Positions 1 to 8,924 of a DNA stretch of 64,000 nucleotides are shown piece by piece. The notes beneath the pieces were generated by a model, which worked only from the letters and a program-made list of their open reading frames with translations, made no database searches and was not told the origin of the DNA. The translations under genes and the position numbers were made by a program. The DNA is from Halomonas sp. TA22 (lineage in GTDB: Bacteria; Pseudomonadota; Gammaproteobacteria; Pseudomonadales; Halomonadaceae): contig NZ_CP053108.1 of assembly GCF_013009075.1 (NCBI RefSeq), positions 3,428,517 to 3,492,516 on the forward strand, written 5' to 3'. Numbering within the stretch: the first letter of the stretch is position 1; each line of letters starts with the position of its first letter.

Positions 1-111
1 GCAGCGGCGCTGACTTTTCCCGAGCCCAACAGTGGTCGACCGGTACATATCAAGGCGCCTCTTGGTGAAGAGCTCGAGGCGGTACTTGCCCGCGCTCGCC
101 AGAAAGCCTAG
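1..111 (+). CDS. rluC: C-terminal end of a 23S rRNA pseudouridine synthase (RluC/RluD family), partial
   Basis: The open frame enters from the left edge and ends at a TAG at 109-111. Its last 36 residues include LTFPEPNSGRPVHIKAPLGEELEAV split over the typical family ending, where an F-P-G-V-I-APL-LE pattern closes the RluC/RluD catalytic domain. RluC makes pseudouridines in 23S rRNA. The catalytic Asp and the S4 domain lie outside the window, so RluC rather than RluD is inferred from the neighbours: the HAD phosphatase, S49 peptidase and maf follow rluC in Pseudomonas. Confidence 0.7.
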   Translation, partial: AAALTFPEPNSGRPVHIKAPLGEELEAVLARARQKA

Positions 112-125
112 GACGAGAGGATCGG

Positions 126-776
126 ATGCGCTACCGACTGGTGATTTTCGATTGGGATGGCACGCTGATGGATTCCGAAGCGCGTATCGTTGCCTGCATG
201 CAGGCGGCGGCGCTTGACGTCCAGTGGGGGGCGCTGAGTCGCGAAGCGGTACGCGACATCATCGGCCTAGGCCTGCCCGAGGCGATCGCCAGGCTGTGCC
301 CAGGCATTGCCAGCGAGCAGGCCGACGCGCTGAGGTCGCGTTATAGTCACCATTTCGTGGCGGCCGAGCAGACCCCCTTGTCCTTCTTTCCGGGCGTCGA
401 GGCCGGCGTGGCAAGACTCAGGGAGAGCTCATCGCTGCGGTTGGCGGTCGCCACCGGCAAGAGTCGGCGAGGGCTAGAGCGTGTATTTGCCGCCAATGGC
501 AGCGGTGCCTGGTTTCATGCCAGCCGTACTGCCGACGAGACGCGCTCCAAGCCGCATCCGCAGATGCTCGAGGAACTCCTGGCCGAGACCGGCGTCGATG
601 TCAGCGAGGCGTTGATGGTGGGCGATACCGAGTACGACCTGGAGATGGCGCGGGCATTGGGCATGGATCGGGTGGCGGTCACCTATGGGGTGCATGAGCG
701 CGCCCGGCTGGCGGCCTGCGCGCCGATCTTCTCAACCGATGCCTTTCCCGAATTGATCGATTGGCTCCATTCTTGA
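126..776 (+). CDS. HAD-superfamily (subfamily IA) hydrolase, phosphoglycolate phosphatase-like
   Basis: This 216-residue protein is a cytoplasmic HAD phosphatase. The four HAD motifs are visible: DWDGT with nucleophile Asp9 and acid/base Asp11, the motif II Thr near residue 110 (VATGKS), the motif III Lys in SKPHPQ near 142, and the metal-binding GDTEYD at 166-171. The alpha-helical cap lies at about residues 17-85, as in subfamily IA. The natural substrate is not known; phosphoglycolate phosphatase is only the nearest named relative. It starts 14 bases after rluC stops and precedes the S49 peptidase, the same order as in Pseudomonas, so it is probably cotranscribed with both. Confidence 0.88.
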   Translation: MRYRLVIFDWDGTLMDSEARIVACMQAAALDVQWGALSREAVRDIIGLGLPEAIARLCPGIASEQADALRSRYSHHFVAAEQTPLSFFPGVEAGVARLRESSSLRLAVATGKSRRGLERVFAANGSGAWFHASRTADETRSKPHPQMLEELLAETGVDVSEALMVGDTEYDLEMARALGMDRVAVTYGVHERARLAACAPIFSTDAFPELIDWLHS

Positions 777-794
777 CCGCTTGGCAGGGTGACG

Positions 795-1883
795 ATGAGT
801 AACGATGACGATAGACAGGATGACCGCTGGACCCAGGGGCCCGAGCTGACCCCCGAGGAGGTTAGGCGTCAGCGAGCTGATGCGGCAAGGGCCGCCGCGG
901 GAGGACGTCATGACGATGCCGATACGCTGCGCGAGCGCCAGCGTCTGCAGCAGCTCGAGACGATGGATCGCTGGATTGGTGGGGTGCTGGCTGAGCAGCG
1001 TCGAAGCCGGCGCTGGAAGCTGTTTTTCCGCTTTGCATTCCTGCTCATTTTGCTGCTGCCGTTGGGCTTCACGCTATATGGTCTGTTCGGTGCGCAGCGC
1101 GATGCGGGGCCCACCGAGGCGCATTTGGGGGTAGTGGAGGTCAATGGCGTGATCGATAGCGATTCGCCAGCCAACGCCGAACGTATCATCGAAGGGCTGA
1201 ACCGGGCGTGGGATAACGATGCCGCCGCTGCCGTAGTGCTGCATATCAATAGCCCCGGTGGCAGCCCCGTCCAGTCGCAGCGCATCTATGACGAGATCAT
1301 GCGTCTGCGCGACGAGGGGGACAAACCGATATTCGCCGTGATCGAGGATGTGGGAGCGAGCGGTGCCTACTATATCGCCGCGGCCGCCAACGAGATCTTC
1401 GTCGCGCCCTCGAGCCTGGTGGGATCGATCGGGGTGGTCTTTGCAAGCTTTGGGCTGGAGGAAGCCATCGAGCGCCTGGGAATCGAGCGCAGAGTCTTCA
1501 TCGCTGGCGAGAACAAGGCGTTTCTTGATCCTTTTGCCGCGATCGACCCTGATCAACGCCTGTTCTGGCAGGATGTGCTGAATACCACTCATCGTCAGTT
1601 CATCGAGGCGGTGAGGGCCGGGCGAGGCGAGCGGTTGAGCGAGGACGACCAGCTCTTCTCTGGCCTTATCTGGACCGGCGAGCAGGCCATCGAGTTGGGG
1701 CTGGTCGACGAGATCAACAGTCTGGATGGGTTGTCGCGGGAGCTGTTCGGCGAAACGCGCCTGCGCGACTATACACCGAGCCTGGACCCCTTCGAGCGGT
1801 TGACCCGCCATTTTGGGCGGGTGACCGCCGACTGGCTGGGTATTCCCAGTGCCCACTCACCGGTGCGCTATCAGCTGCCTTGA
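795..1883 (+). CDS. sppA: Inner-membrane S49 family serine peptidase (SppA/SohB type)
   Basis: The product is a signal-peptide peptidase-like protease of about 362 residues, anchored by one membrane helix near residues 76-98 after a charged cytoplasmic start. The S49 core follows: INSPGGS, then GASGAYY with the probable nucleophile Ser (about 189) and GENKAF with the probable general-base Lys (about 241). This is the short single-domain form, not the 600-residue E. coli SppA. ATG at 795 was chosen because the AGGG at 786-789 sits five to six bases before it; a GTG at 789 in the same frame would overlap that site. It converges on maf with a 27-base gap. Confidence 0.87.
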   Translation: MSNDDDRQDDRWTQGPELTPEEVRRQRADAARAAAGGRHDDADTLRERQRLQQLETMDRWIGGVLAEQRRSRRWKLFFRFAFLLILLLPLGFTLYGLFGAQRDAGPTEAHLGVVEVNGVIDSDSPANAERIIEGLNRAWDNDAAAAVVLHINSPGGSPVQSQRIYDEIMRLRDEGDKPIFAVIEDVGASGAYYIAAAANEIFVAPSSLVGSIGVVFASFGLEEAIERLGIERRVFIAGENKAFLDPFAAIDPDQRLFWQDVLNTTHRQFIEAVRAGRGERLSEDDQLFSGLIWTGEQAIELGLVDEINSLDGLSRELFGETRLRDYTPSLDPFERLTRHFGRVTADWLGIPSAHSPVRYQLP

Positions 1884-1910
1884 GCGGCTACCTGAAGAGC
1901 GGGGCGGGAT

Positions 1911-2492
1911 TCAACTCAGCGGGTCGATTCCCACCTCGCGCAGCAGTGCGCACAGGCGTATCAGTGGCAGTCCTATCAAGGTGTTGGGGTCATCACCTTC
2001 GAATCTCTCGAATAGCGCGATGCCAAGCCCCTCCATGCGGAAGCTGCCGGCGCACTGCAGCGGGCGCTCACGCTCGACATAGCGTGCAATTTCCGCTTCG
2101 CTAAGTTTGCGAAAGAGTACGTCATAGCGTTCGTGGCAGACGCGATGGCAGTGCCTGGCGGTATCGATGACTGCAAGGCCGGTAAGAAAGCGCACGCGCT
2201 GCCCTGAAAAACGCAGCAGTTGCTTGCGTGCGCCGGCCTCATCGCCTGGCTTGCCGAGAATCTCACCCTGGAACAGCGCGACCTGATCGGCGCCGATGAT
2301 CACATGCTCCGGAAAGCGTTCGGTCAGGCGCTGGGCCTTGGCAAGCGCCAAGCGATGCACTAGTGTCTCGGGCGTTTCCTCTGCCTGCGGCGTCTCGTCG
2401 ATCTCGGGGCTGGCATGCTGATACGCCACACCCAGACGATCGAGCAGTTGGCGCCGCCAGGGCGAGCTGGAGGCCAGGACCAGACGTGGCAT
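1911..2492 (-). CDS. maf: Maf/YceF nucleoside triphosphate pyrophosphatase
   Basis: This 193-residue protein is a Maf-family nucleotide pyrophosphatase, which hydrolyses non-canonical or modified NTPs to NMP and pyrophosphate in the cytoplasm. The N-terminal signature LASSSPWRRQLL fits the family ASxSPRR motif, and the catalytic Asp is Asp69 in IIGADQ. A second family block, RFLTGLAVI, lies near residue 103. It is the only minus-strand gene in the first 11.9 kb and sits between sppA and yceD, where the Pseudomonas and E. coli yceF genes also lie. The subgroup (YceF, m7GTP type) is inferred from context. Confidence 0.88.
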   Translation of the reverse strand: MPRLVLASSSPWRRQLLDRLGVAYQHASPEIDETPQAEETPETLVHRLALAKAQRLTERFPEHVIIGADQVALFQGEILGKPGDEAGARKQLLRFSGQRVRFLTGLAVIDTARHCHRVCHERYDVLFRKLSEAEIARYVERERPLQCAGSFRMEGLGIALFERFEGDDPNTLIGLPLIRLCALLREVGIDPLS

Positions 2493-2606
2493 AGCGGTTA
2501 TCTCCTTGGTGTCCTGAGGTCATGAGGCACTCGCAGTCTGCCCGCTTGGCGAACCGCTTGTACAGATTGCATGATAAAGAAGTGGCAATGAGTCGCTACA
2601 CGCGCT

Positions 2607-2635
2607 TTGACAGGGGCTTGGCGAGTGCCTATCAT
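2607..2635 (+). promoter_or_regulatory. Strong sigma-70 promoter of yceD-rpmF
   Basis: A perfect TTGACA (2607-2612) is separated by 17 bases from TATCAT (2630-2635). The predicted transcription start is about 2642, only two or three bases before the best yceD start codon at 2645, so the transcript may be leaderless. Confidence 0.72.
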
Positions 2636-2644
2636 TGCGCGCCT

Positions 2645-3172
2645 ATGTTAACGACACGACTTCCCTTGCAGGTTGAGCCCTACCGGCTTGCCGCCAATGC
2701 CGAACGTCTCGAGGGGCTGGTTGCCCTCGATGGTTTGACGCGTCTGGCCGATGAGGTTGGCCCGCAGCAAGGCGATGCCAGGGTGCGACTGGACTTTTCC
2801 GTTGACGCCCAGGGCAGGCGGGTTATCGAAGGTTGGATGCAGGCCGACCTGCAACTGCCGTGCCGACGCTGCCTCGAGCCGATGCCGATGGCAGTGGAGA
2901 GCCATTTTCAGCTCGGCATGGTGAGTAGCGATACCTTGGCCGCCGATCTGCCCAGCTCTCTTGAGCCGGTATTAGTGGAAAACGAACAGCTGAATCTCCT
3001 GAGTGTGCTTGAGGATGAACTGATCCTCAGTTTGCCTCAGGTGGTTTACCACGATGAGGCGCAGTGTCGCGTCTCTCGCGACCAGCTGAACAGCGGAGCG
3101 CCAGCCGAGGCATCGGAAACGCCCGCCGCAAGCCCTTTCGATGTGCTACGCAAGTTGAAAGGCAAACCCTGA
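2645..3172 (+). CDS. yceD: YceD family (DUF177) 23S rRNA accumulation protein
   Basis: The 175-residue protein belongs to the YceD/DUF177 family, whose members are linked to 23S rRNA accumulation and almost always precede rpmF. It opens with LPLQVEPYRLAANAERLEG, as family members do, carries the CRRCLEPM cysteine pair near residue 79 and a third cysteine before CRVSRDQL, and ends PFDVLRKLKGKP. The ORF stays open upstream to 2522, but ATG 2645 matches the family N terminus. No Shine-Dalgarno precedes 2645; together with the promoter ending at 2635 this suggests leaderless translation. An ATG at 2588 is a weaker alternative. Confidence 0.85.
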   Translation: MLTTRLPLQVEPYRLAANAERLEGLVALDGLTRLADEVGPQQGDARVRLDFSVDAQGRRVIEGWMQADLQLPCRRCLEPMPMAVESHFQLGMVSSDTLAADLPSSLEPVLVENEQLNLLSVLEDELILSLPQVVYHDEAQCRVSRDQLNSGAPAEASETPAASPFDVLRKLKGKP

Positions 3173-3202
3173 TTCATTATCGATGCACTGGAGTATCAAC
3201 TC

Positions 3203-3373
3203 ATGGCAGTTCAACAGAACCGCAAGACCCGTTCCAAGCGCGGCATGCGCCGTAGTCACGACGCGCTGAGCGCCCCGACCCTGTCCCAAGACAAGGAAAC
3301 CGGCACCACCCACCTGCGTCACCATGTCTCGCCGGACGGTTTCTACCGTGGTCGCAAGGTCGTCGAAGTTTAA
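3203..3373 (+). CDS. rpmF: 50S ribosomal protein L32
   Basis: This 56-residue basic protein is ribosomal protein L32. It begins [20 protein letters not shown], the universal L32 start, and ends [11 protein letters not shown]. It is the zinc-free form with no cysteine pairs, as in other gammaproteobacteria. It lies 30 bases after yceD and just before plsX, the classic ribosome-to-phospholipid arrangement, and is probably expressed from the promoter in front of yceD. Confidence 0.96.
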   Translation: MAVQQNRKTRSKRGMRRSHDALSAPTLSQDKETGTTHLRHHVSPDGFYRGRKVVEV

Positions 3374-3409
3374 GACGCCATCCTATATGGCGGACATTGC
3401 CCGCTAATC

Positions 3410-4450
3410 GTGCGAATCGCCATCGATGCGATGGGCGGGGACCTGGGTCCCCGCGCCACCGTGCTCGGCACAGTACGCGTGCTGCTCGCCAATCCTAGCC
3501 TCAGCGCCTTTCTGTTCGGTCCGCACTCGGTGCTGTCGGCCGAGCTTTCGGCGTTGCCGCAATCCATGCATGAGGTGCGTTCACGCCTTACCCTGGTCGA
3601 TGCCCAAGACATCGTCTCCCAGGCTATGAAGCCCTCGCGCGCGCTGCGTGAAGGGACTCAGAGCAGCCTGGCCATGATGCTCGCCTGCGTTGCCCGGGGG
3701 GATGCCGAGGCAGGGGTGAGCGCCGGCAACACGGGCGCGCTGATGGCATGGGCACGCCGCGAGCTCGGGACCGTGGCGGGAATTCCTCGCCCGGCAATCA
3801 GTACTGCCATCCCGACCCGGGATGGCGGACGCTGCTATCTGCTCGACCTGGGTGCCAATGTCGAGGCGAGTGCTGAGCGGCTGGTGGATTTCGCGCTGAT
3901 GGGCTCGGTCATGGCGAGCCGGCTCGATGGTATTGTCGCGCCACGGGTGGGGCTGCTCAATGTGGGCGTCGAGGGGACCAAGGGCAGTGCCAGTGTGCGG
4001 GGCGCCGATACGCTGCTGTGTGGATACGCCGATCTCAACTACCTTGGCTTCGTGGAGGGGGACGGGCTCTTCTCCGGCAAGGTGGATGTGGTGGTCTGCG
4101 ATGGCTTCGTCGGCAATGCCGTGCTGAAGGCAAGCGAAGGGTTGGCACGCATGTTGATGGAGCGTGTGCAGCAGACCTTCGAGGCCCATTGGGGCAGTCG
4201 GCTGGTAGGGTGGCTGGCAAGACCGGCGCTGCGGCGGCTCAAGGGTCAGCTGGATCCGGTGCGTTATAACGGCGCCAGTCTGCTAGGACTCAAGGGCATT
4301 GTGGTCAAGAGTCACGGCGGGGCGGATGAGGTGGGATTCTCCTTTGCCGTGGAGCGAGCCATGCAGGAGGTCAGCCAGGCGCTGCCGACTCATCTGGAGC
4401 ACGAGTTGGGCAGGTCGCGGTGCGCTAACGTCTCGGTCGCGGGCGGGTGA
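3410..4450 (+). CDS. plsX: Phosphate acyltransferase PlsX
   Basis: PlsX (346 residues) converts acyl-ACP and phosphate to acyl phosphate, which PlsY uses to start phospholipid synthesis; it is a peripheral membrane enzyme. The N-terminal [12 protein letters not shown], the [10 protein letters not shown] block near residue 105, and LLDLGANVE and [12 protein letters not shown] are family signatures. The start is GTG at 3410: an upstream ATG at 3387 hits a stop after six codons, and the GTG reading gives the family N terminus [11 protein letters not shown]. It is 36 bases after rpmF and 59 bases before fabD. Confidence 0.95.
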   Translation: MRIAIDAMGGDLGPRATVLGTVRVLLANPSLSAFLFGPHSVLSAELSALPQSMHEVRSRLTLVDAQDIVSQAMKPSRALREGTQSSLAMMLACVARGDAEAGVSAGNTGALMAWARRELGTVAGIPRPAISTAIPTRDGGRCYLLDLGANVEASAERLVDFALMGSVMASRLDGIVAPRVGLLNVGVEGTKGSASVRGADTLLCGYADLNYLGFVEGDGLFSGKVDVVVCDGFVGNAVLKASEGLARMLMERVQQTFEAHWGSRLVGWLARPALRRLKGQLDPVRYNGASLLGLKGIVVKSHGGADEVGFSFAVERAMQEVSQALPTHLEHELGRSRCANVSVAGG

Positions 4451-4509
4451 GACGTTAGCGAAATCGATTCCCGTCGATACGACGAATTCAATACCCAGAG
4501 GTAGATGCC

Positions 4510-5454
4510 ATGACTCAATCCCTGGCCCTCTTGTTCCCCGGGCAGGGCTCCCAGCATATCGGTATGATGCGGGAGCTGGCCGAACGCTACAGTGTAGTGC
4601 GTACCACCTTCGAAGAAGCCTCGGGAGCGCTTGGCTACGACCTTTGGCATGTGGTTCAGGAGGGACCTGAAGAGGTGCTCAACGCCACGGCCTGCACGCA
4701 GCCAGCGCTGCTTACCTCGAGTGTCGCCATCTGGCGCGTCTGGCAGGAGCTGGAAGGACCTCGTCCCGCAGTCATGGCCGGCCATAGCCTGGGCGAATAT
4801 AGCGCCATGGTATGCGCTGGCGTATTGTCCTTCGCCGAGGGAGTGCAATTGGTCAAACTGCGCGGAGAGGCGATGCAGGAGGCGGTGCCGGCGGGTAGTG
4901 GGGCGATGGCCGCGATATTGGGTCTTGAAGACGAGGCCGTGGAGCACGCCTGTGCTCAGGCCGCAGGGGATGAAGTGGTGTCGGCGGTCAACTATAATGC
5001 CCCTGGCCAAGTCGTCATCGCAGGCAGTGCGGCGGCTGTCGAACGGGCCATCGTTCGCTGTCAGGAGGCGGGGGCCAAGCGTGCGCTTCCCCTGCCGGTG
5101 TCGGTGCCCTCGCACTGTGCATTGATGAGACCCGCTGCGGAGCGTTTGGCACAGGCACTTGACGCGATAGAGCTGCGTGCGCCACGTTACACCGTGTTGC
5201 AAAATGTCGACGCCATGGCGCACGCCGATATCGCTACCCTACGTACGCGCCTGGTCGAGCAGCTCTACCAGCCGGTGCGCTGGACATCGTGTGTCGAAGC
5301 GATGATCGAACAGGGGGCTGAGGTCTTTATCGAGTGCGGCCCCGGCAAGGTGCTGACTGGCCTTAACAAGCGTATTGCTCGTGGTTCAAAGGGGCTCGCG
5401 GTCAACGACCCGGACAGCTTGGTGGCCGCACTGGAGTTGGCAAGAGAGTCCTGA
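4510..5454 (+). CDS. fabD: Malonyl-CoA:ACP transacylase
   Basis: FabD (314 residues) moves the malonyl group from CoA to ACP, supplying the elongation substrate of type II fatty-acid synthesis in the cytoplasm. The N-terminal LLFPGQGSQ, the nucleophile Ser93 in GHSLGEY and the catalytic His near 202 in VPSHCALM are all present, and the length is that of the family (E. coli 309). It is followed 49 bases later by fabG. The next enzymes of the same cycle, and the carrier they use, are encoded consecutively downstream. Confidence 0.96.
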   Translation: MTQSLALLFPGQGSQHIGMMRELAERYSVVRTTFEEASGALGYDLWHVVQEGPEEVLNATACTQPALLTSSVAIWRVWQELEGPRPAVMAGHSLGEYSAMVCAGVLSFAEGVQLVKLRGEAMQEAVPAGSGAMAAILGLEDEAVEHACAQAAGDEVVSAVNYNAPGQVVIAGSAAAVERAIVRCQEAGAKRALPLPVSVPSHCALMRPAAERLAQALDAIELRAPRYTVLQNVDAMAHADIATLRTRLVEQLYQPVRWTSCVEAMIEQGAEVFIECGPGKVLTGLNKRIARGSKGLAVNDPDSLVAALELARES

Positions 5455-5503
5455 GTCTGCGTTGCTCAGAGACGACCGGTATGACGATTCATCGAGAGAT
5501 GCT

Positions 5504-6247
5504 ATGACGAGCGAAGCGAGAGTGGCGCTGGTGACAGGCGCCAGCCGAGGTATTGGTCGCGCCATCGCCCATGAGTTGGGGCGCCAAGGGCGTGTGGTTA
5601 TCGGTACCGCCACCAGTGAAGAGGGCGCTGCCCGTATCGATGCCGACTTCAAGGCGCAGGGTATTCAGGGGACTGGTCGTTGTCTGGATGCCACCGACCA
5701 GAGCAGTGTCGAGGCGCTGGTCAAGTCGGTCGGCGATGAGTTCGGCCCGGTCACGATCCTGGTCAACAATGCCGGGATTACCCGCGATAACCTGCTGATG
5801 CGCATGAAGGAAGAGGAGTGGGATGCGGTACTCGACACCAACCTCAAGTCCGTTTACCGTGTCACCAAAGCCTGTCTGCGGGGCATGACCAAGGAGCGCT
5901 TCGGACGTATCGTGAGTATCAGCTCGGTAGTGGCGACCATGGGCAATCTCGGGCAGAGCAACTATGCTGCGGCCAAGGCCGGCATGGAGGGCTTTTCACG
6001 AGCGCTGGCACGCGAGGTGGCGTCGCGCAATATTACCGTCAATGCGGTCGCGCCGGGCTTTATCGCCACCGACATGACCGAGGCACTACCCGAAGCCCAG
6101 CACGAGGCGCTACTGAAACAAATCCCGCTTGCACGACTTGGTAAGCCGGAAGAGATCGCTGCGGTGGTCGGTTTCCTGACCAGCGATGCGGCGGGCTACA
6201 TTACTGGTGAAACCCTGCAGGTCAACGGTGGCATGAATATGCGCTGA
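5504..6247 (+). CDS. fabG: 3-oxoacyl-ACP reductase
   Basis: FabG (247 residues) is the NADPH-dependent ketoacyl-ACP reductase of fatty-acid elongation, a short-chain dehydrogenase. The cofactor motif TGASRGIG is at residues 11-18, NNAG at 88-91, and the catalytic Ser-Tyr-Lys set is about Ser141, Tyr154 and Lys158 (YAAAK). The C terminus GYITGETLQVNGGMNM is the FabG ending. The frame is open upstream to 5375, but ATG 5504, preceded by GAGAG, gives the family length and N terminus. Confidence 0.95.
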   Translation: MTSEARVALVTGASRGIGRAIAHELGRQGRVVIGTATSEEGAARIDADFKAQGIQGTGRCLDATDQSSVEALVKSVGDEFGPVTILVNNAGITRDNLLMRMKEEEWDAVLDTNLKSVYRVTKACLRGMTKERFGRIVSISSVVATMGNLGQSNYAAAKAGMEGFSRALAREVASRNITVNAVAPGFIATDMTEALPEAQHEALLKQIPLARLGKPEEIAAVVGFLTSDAAGYITGETLQVNGGMNMR

Positions 6248-6268
6248 CGCCGCATGCCGTCGCTTATG

Positions 6269-6295
6269 TTGCGTCGGCATGGGGTGGTCTATAAA
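6269..6295 (+). promoter_or_regulatory. Candidate acpP promoter
   Basis: TTGCGT (6269-6274) and TATAAA (6290-6295) lie in the 114-base gap before acpP. The spacer is only 15 bases, so the -10 element is more convincing than the -35. A separate acpP promoter is expected because ACP is needed in much larger amounts than FabG. Confidence 0.4.
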
Positions 6296-6361
6296 CTACC
6301 CCGCAGCTTTTGGGCTAGCGGATTTCGAACGGCTATTTTGAACGATTGGAGTGACCACATA

Positions 6362-6595
6362 ATGAGCACTATCGAAGAGCGCGTGAAGAAAGTGGTAGCG
6401 GAGCGTCTGAACGTCAAGGAAGAGGATATTCAGAACACATCTTCCTTCACCGAAGACCTTGGCGCCGATTCTCTGGATACCGTCGAGCTGGTGATGGCGC
6501 TCGAAGAGGAGTTCGATACTGAAATCCCCGACGAAGAAGCGGAGAAGATCACTACCGTTCAAGAAGCGATCGACTACGTCAACGCTCATCAGTAA
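6362..6595 (+). CDS. acpP: Acyl carrier protein
   Basis: This 77-residue acidic protein carries growing acyl chains on a phosphopantetheine arm. The modified residue is Ser37 in [14 protein letters not shown], and the surrounding helix II is the recognition helix used by all Fab enzymes. It begins [16 protein letters not shown], identical in pattern to E. coli AcpP. The frame extends upstream to 6254, but ATG 6362 is preceded by GGAG and gives the exact family length. A strong terminator follows. Confidence 0.97.
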   Translation: MSTIEERVKKVVAERLNVKEEDIQNTSSFTEDLGADSLDTVELVMALEEEFDTEIPDEEAEKITTVQEAIDYVNAHQ

Positions 6596-6646
6596 TGCGT
6601 GACGTGACGCATGCGGTGCTGAATTAGACACCCATGCATTAGTACG

Positions 6647-6686
6647 AAAAGGAGCCGCTCTGGTAACAGAGCGGCTCCTTTTTTTT
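6647..6686 (+). terminator. Rho-independent terminator after acpP
   Basis: The arms AAGGAGCCGCTCTG and CAGAGCGGCTCCTT form a perfect stem around a GTAA loop at 6663-6666, and the 3' arm runs into eight T residues. The As before the stem would also allow it to work on the other strand. It separates acpP from fabF. Confidence 0.93.
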
Positions 6687-6757
6687 GTTGTATGTCATCT
6701 GTGTGTCGACGGCGAAAGGGGCGCCCAATGCTGGCGCACATGAGCAATGTGTTCAGG

Positions 6758-6763
6758 TATAAT
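6758..6763 (+). promoter_or_regulatory. Candidate -10 element for fabF
   Basis: A perfect TATAAT stands 67 bases before fabF, downstream of the acpP terminator, so fabF needs its own promoter. No good -35 hexamer is seen 16-18 bases upstream (CGCACA is the nearest), so only the -10 is called. Confidence 0.4.
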
Positions 6764-6829
6764 GCGCGCAAATGCGGCGCGCGCGAGATCGAGCGTAGCC
6801 GTGCCATCAGGTAGTCGGGAGGAGAGCTG

Positions 6830-8068
6830 ATGCCTCGTAAAAGGGTCGTGGTGACCGGACTTGGTCTGGTGACGCCGGTGGGTAACACTGTCAAGGAGAG
6901 TTGGGACAGTATCCTGGCGGGCAAGAGCGGCATTACCAGTATCGAACACTTCGATGCCAGTGGATTCAATACGCGGTTTGGCGGCTCGGTGAAGGGCTTC
7001 GATATCAGCCCTTACCTGAACCCCAAGGAAGCGCGCAAGATGGATCTGTTCATCCAGTACGGTATGGCTGCCGGCGCCCAGGCAATGGAGGACTCGGGGC
7101 TCGAGTGCACCGAGGCGAACGCCGACCGGATCGGGGTGGCCATCGGTTCCGGCATCGGAGGCTTGCCGATGATCGAGCAAAACCACAACGCCATGAACAA
7201 GGGCGGCGTGCGGCGCATTTCGCCGTTCTTCGTGCCTGGTTCGATCATCAACATGATCTCCGGCAACTTGGCCATTCAACACGGTTTCCGTGGCCCCAAT
7301 ATCGCGATTACCACTGCCTGCACCACCGGCACCCACAATATCGGCTACAGTGCCCGTACCATTGCCTACGGTGACGCCGACGTCATGCTGTGTGGCGGTG
7401 CTGAAATGGCCACTACACCGCTGGGTCTTGGCGGATTTTCGGCGGCGCGGGCACTGTCGACGCGCAATGACGACCCACAGGCGGCCAGCCGTCCCTGGGA
7501 CCGCGATCGTGACGGCTTCGTGCTCTCTGACGGTGCCGGCGTGATGGTGCTCGAAGAGTATGAGCATGCCAAGGCGCGTGGCGCCAACATCTATGCCGAG
7601 CTGGTCGGTTTCGGCATGAGTGATGATGCCTACCACATGACGGCGCCGCCGGAAGATGGGCGCGGCGCTGCACTCGCCATGAGCAACGCCATTCGCGATG
7701 CCGGTATCGACACCACGCGCATTCACTACATCAATGCCCATGGCACCTCCACGCCTGCCGGCGACCTGGCCGAGAGCCGCGCCATCGAGCGGGTCATGGG
7801 TGGCAGCGCCAAGCAGGTGGCGGTGAGCTCCACCAAATCGATGATCGGTCACTTGCTCGGGGCAGCCGGGGCCGTGGAGGCGATCTTCAGCGTACTGGCA
7901 ATTCGCGATCAAGTGGCGCCTCCCACCATCAACCTGGATGCGCCTCAGGAGGGGTGTAACCTCGACTACGTGCCGCACACTGCGCGGCCGATGAAGATCG
8001 AGGCGGCACTCTCCAACTCCTTCGGGTTCGGTGGCACCAATGGATCGCTGATCTTCGCCCGGGTTTAA
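6830..8068 (+). CDS. fabF: Beta-ketoacyl-ACP synthase II
   Basis: FabF (412 residues) condenses malonyl-ACP with acyl-ACP in chain elongation and adjusts membrane unsaturation with temperature. The thiolase-fold active site is complete: Cys164 in [10 protein letters not shown], His304 in [11 protein letters not shown] and His341 in [12 protein letters not shown]. The phenylalanine gate region [11 protein letters not shown] is at the C terminus. Length and motifs fit FabF rather than FabB. It has its own putative promoter after the acpP terminator and is followed three bases later by pabC. Confidence 0.96.
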   Translation: MPRKRVVVTGLGLVTPVGNTVKESWDSILAGKSGITSIEHFDASGFNTRFGGSVKGFDISPYLNPKEARKMDLFIQYGMAAGAQAMEDSGLECTEANADRIGVAIGSGIGGLPMIEQNHNAMNKGGVRRISPFFVPGSIINMISGNLAIQHGFRGPNIAITTACTTGTHNIGYSARTIAYGDADVMLCGGAEMATTPLGLGGFSAARALSTRNDDPQAASRPWDRDRDGFVLSDGAGVMVLEEYEHAKARGANIYAELVGFGMSDDAYHMTAPPEDGRGAALAMSNAIRDAGIDTTRIHYINAHGTSTPAGDLAESRAIERVMGGSAKQVAVSSTKSMIGHLLGAAGAVEAIFSVLAIRDQVAPPTINLDAPQEGCNLDYVPHTARPMKIEAALSNSFGFGGTNGSLIFARV

Positions 8069-8071
8069 TCC

Positions 8072-8911
8072 ATGTCGTCAAGCTCACCGGAAGCCAGTAC
8101 CACCGTGCCGATCGATGACCGTGGCCTGGCTTATGGCGATGGCCTGTTCGAGACGGTGCTGGTACGTGACGGGGTGGCCGTGCTATGGGAGGAGCACCTC
8201 GCGCGGCTTGCGCGTGGCGCCGAACGGCTTGGTATACCGCTGCCTTCCCGCGAGCGACTCGACGCGCTACCCGGTCAGGGCGGCTCTGGGCTGGTATCGC
8301 TCAAACTGATACTCACCCGGGGCAGCGGGGGGCGAGGCTATCTTCCCCCTGACGCTGGCGAGCCACGGCTGGGCTGGCAATTCGCGCCCTTTCTTCCAAG
8401 CGAGCAACGCTGGCGGGAGGGTGTCACGGTGCGTCTCTGTCGGCTAGCGCTGTCGATTCAGCCGGTTCTGGCCGGGCTCAAGCATCTCAATCGGCTCGAG
8501 AACGTGCTGGCCCGGCAGGAGTGGCGCGATACCGCCATTGCCGAAGGCTTGCTATGCGACACGCAGGGCCGGTTGATCGAGGCGACCTGCATGAACCTGT
8601 TCTGGTCTTGCGAAGGGCGACTGGAAACGCCGCGTCTCGATGGCTGCGGCGTTGCAGGAACGCTGCGCCAGGCACTGATGGCGCGCTTGCCCATCGAAGA
8701 AGTGGAGGTGGGCGCTGAGGTACTCGAACGTGCCGAGGCGGTGTGGCTGGGCAATTCGCTGCAGGGGCTGTGGCCGGTGATTGAGCTTGTCGAAAGCGAG
8801 GGCAGGCCCCGGCGCTGCTGGCAAATCGGTACGCTCCATCGCGATCTGCAGCATATTGCTCAGCCGCTGCTGGGATACCCTGCGCCGATGCAAATGACCG
8901 AGCAAGAATGA
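8072..8911 (+). CDS. pabC: Aminodeoxychorismate lyase
   Basis: PabC (279 residues) is a PLP fold-type IV enzyme that splits 4-amino-4-deoxychorismate into p-aminobenzoate and pyruvate for folate synthesis. The N-terminal DRGLAYGDGLFETV and the cofactor lysine in GLKHLNRLENVLARQEW are diagnostic, as is the LIEATCMNLFW block near residue 170. The ATG lies three bases after the fabF stop, implying coupled translation. The fabF-pabC-mltG-tmk-holB order is conserved across gammaproteobacteria. Confidence 0.93.
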   Translation: MSSSSPEASTTVPIDDRGLAYGDGLFETVLVRDGVAVLWEEHLARLARGAERLGIPLPSRERLDALPGQGGSGLVSLKLILTRGSGGRGYLPPDAGEPRLGWQFAPFLPSEQRWREGVTVRLCRLALSIQPVLAGLKHLNRLENVLARQEWRDTAIAEGLLCDTQGRLIEATCMNLFWSCEGRLETPRLDGCGVAGTLRQALMARLPIEEVEVGAEVLERAEAVWLGNSLQGLWPVIELVESEGRPRRCWQIGTLHRDLQHIAQPLLGYPAPMQMTEQE

Positions 8912-8924
8912 CCGAGGTGGCGCA

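Noticed and set aside
2522-2644. N-terminal extension of yceD
   Set aside because: It runs through a strong promoter and does not match the family start.
6695-7978. 427-residue minus-strand frame opposite fabF
   Set aside because: It is a high-GC antisense shadow of a complete fabF with full active site; it has no ribosome site or family match.
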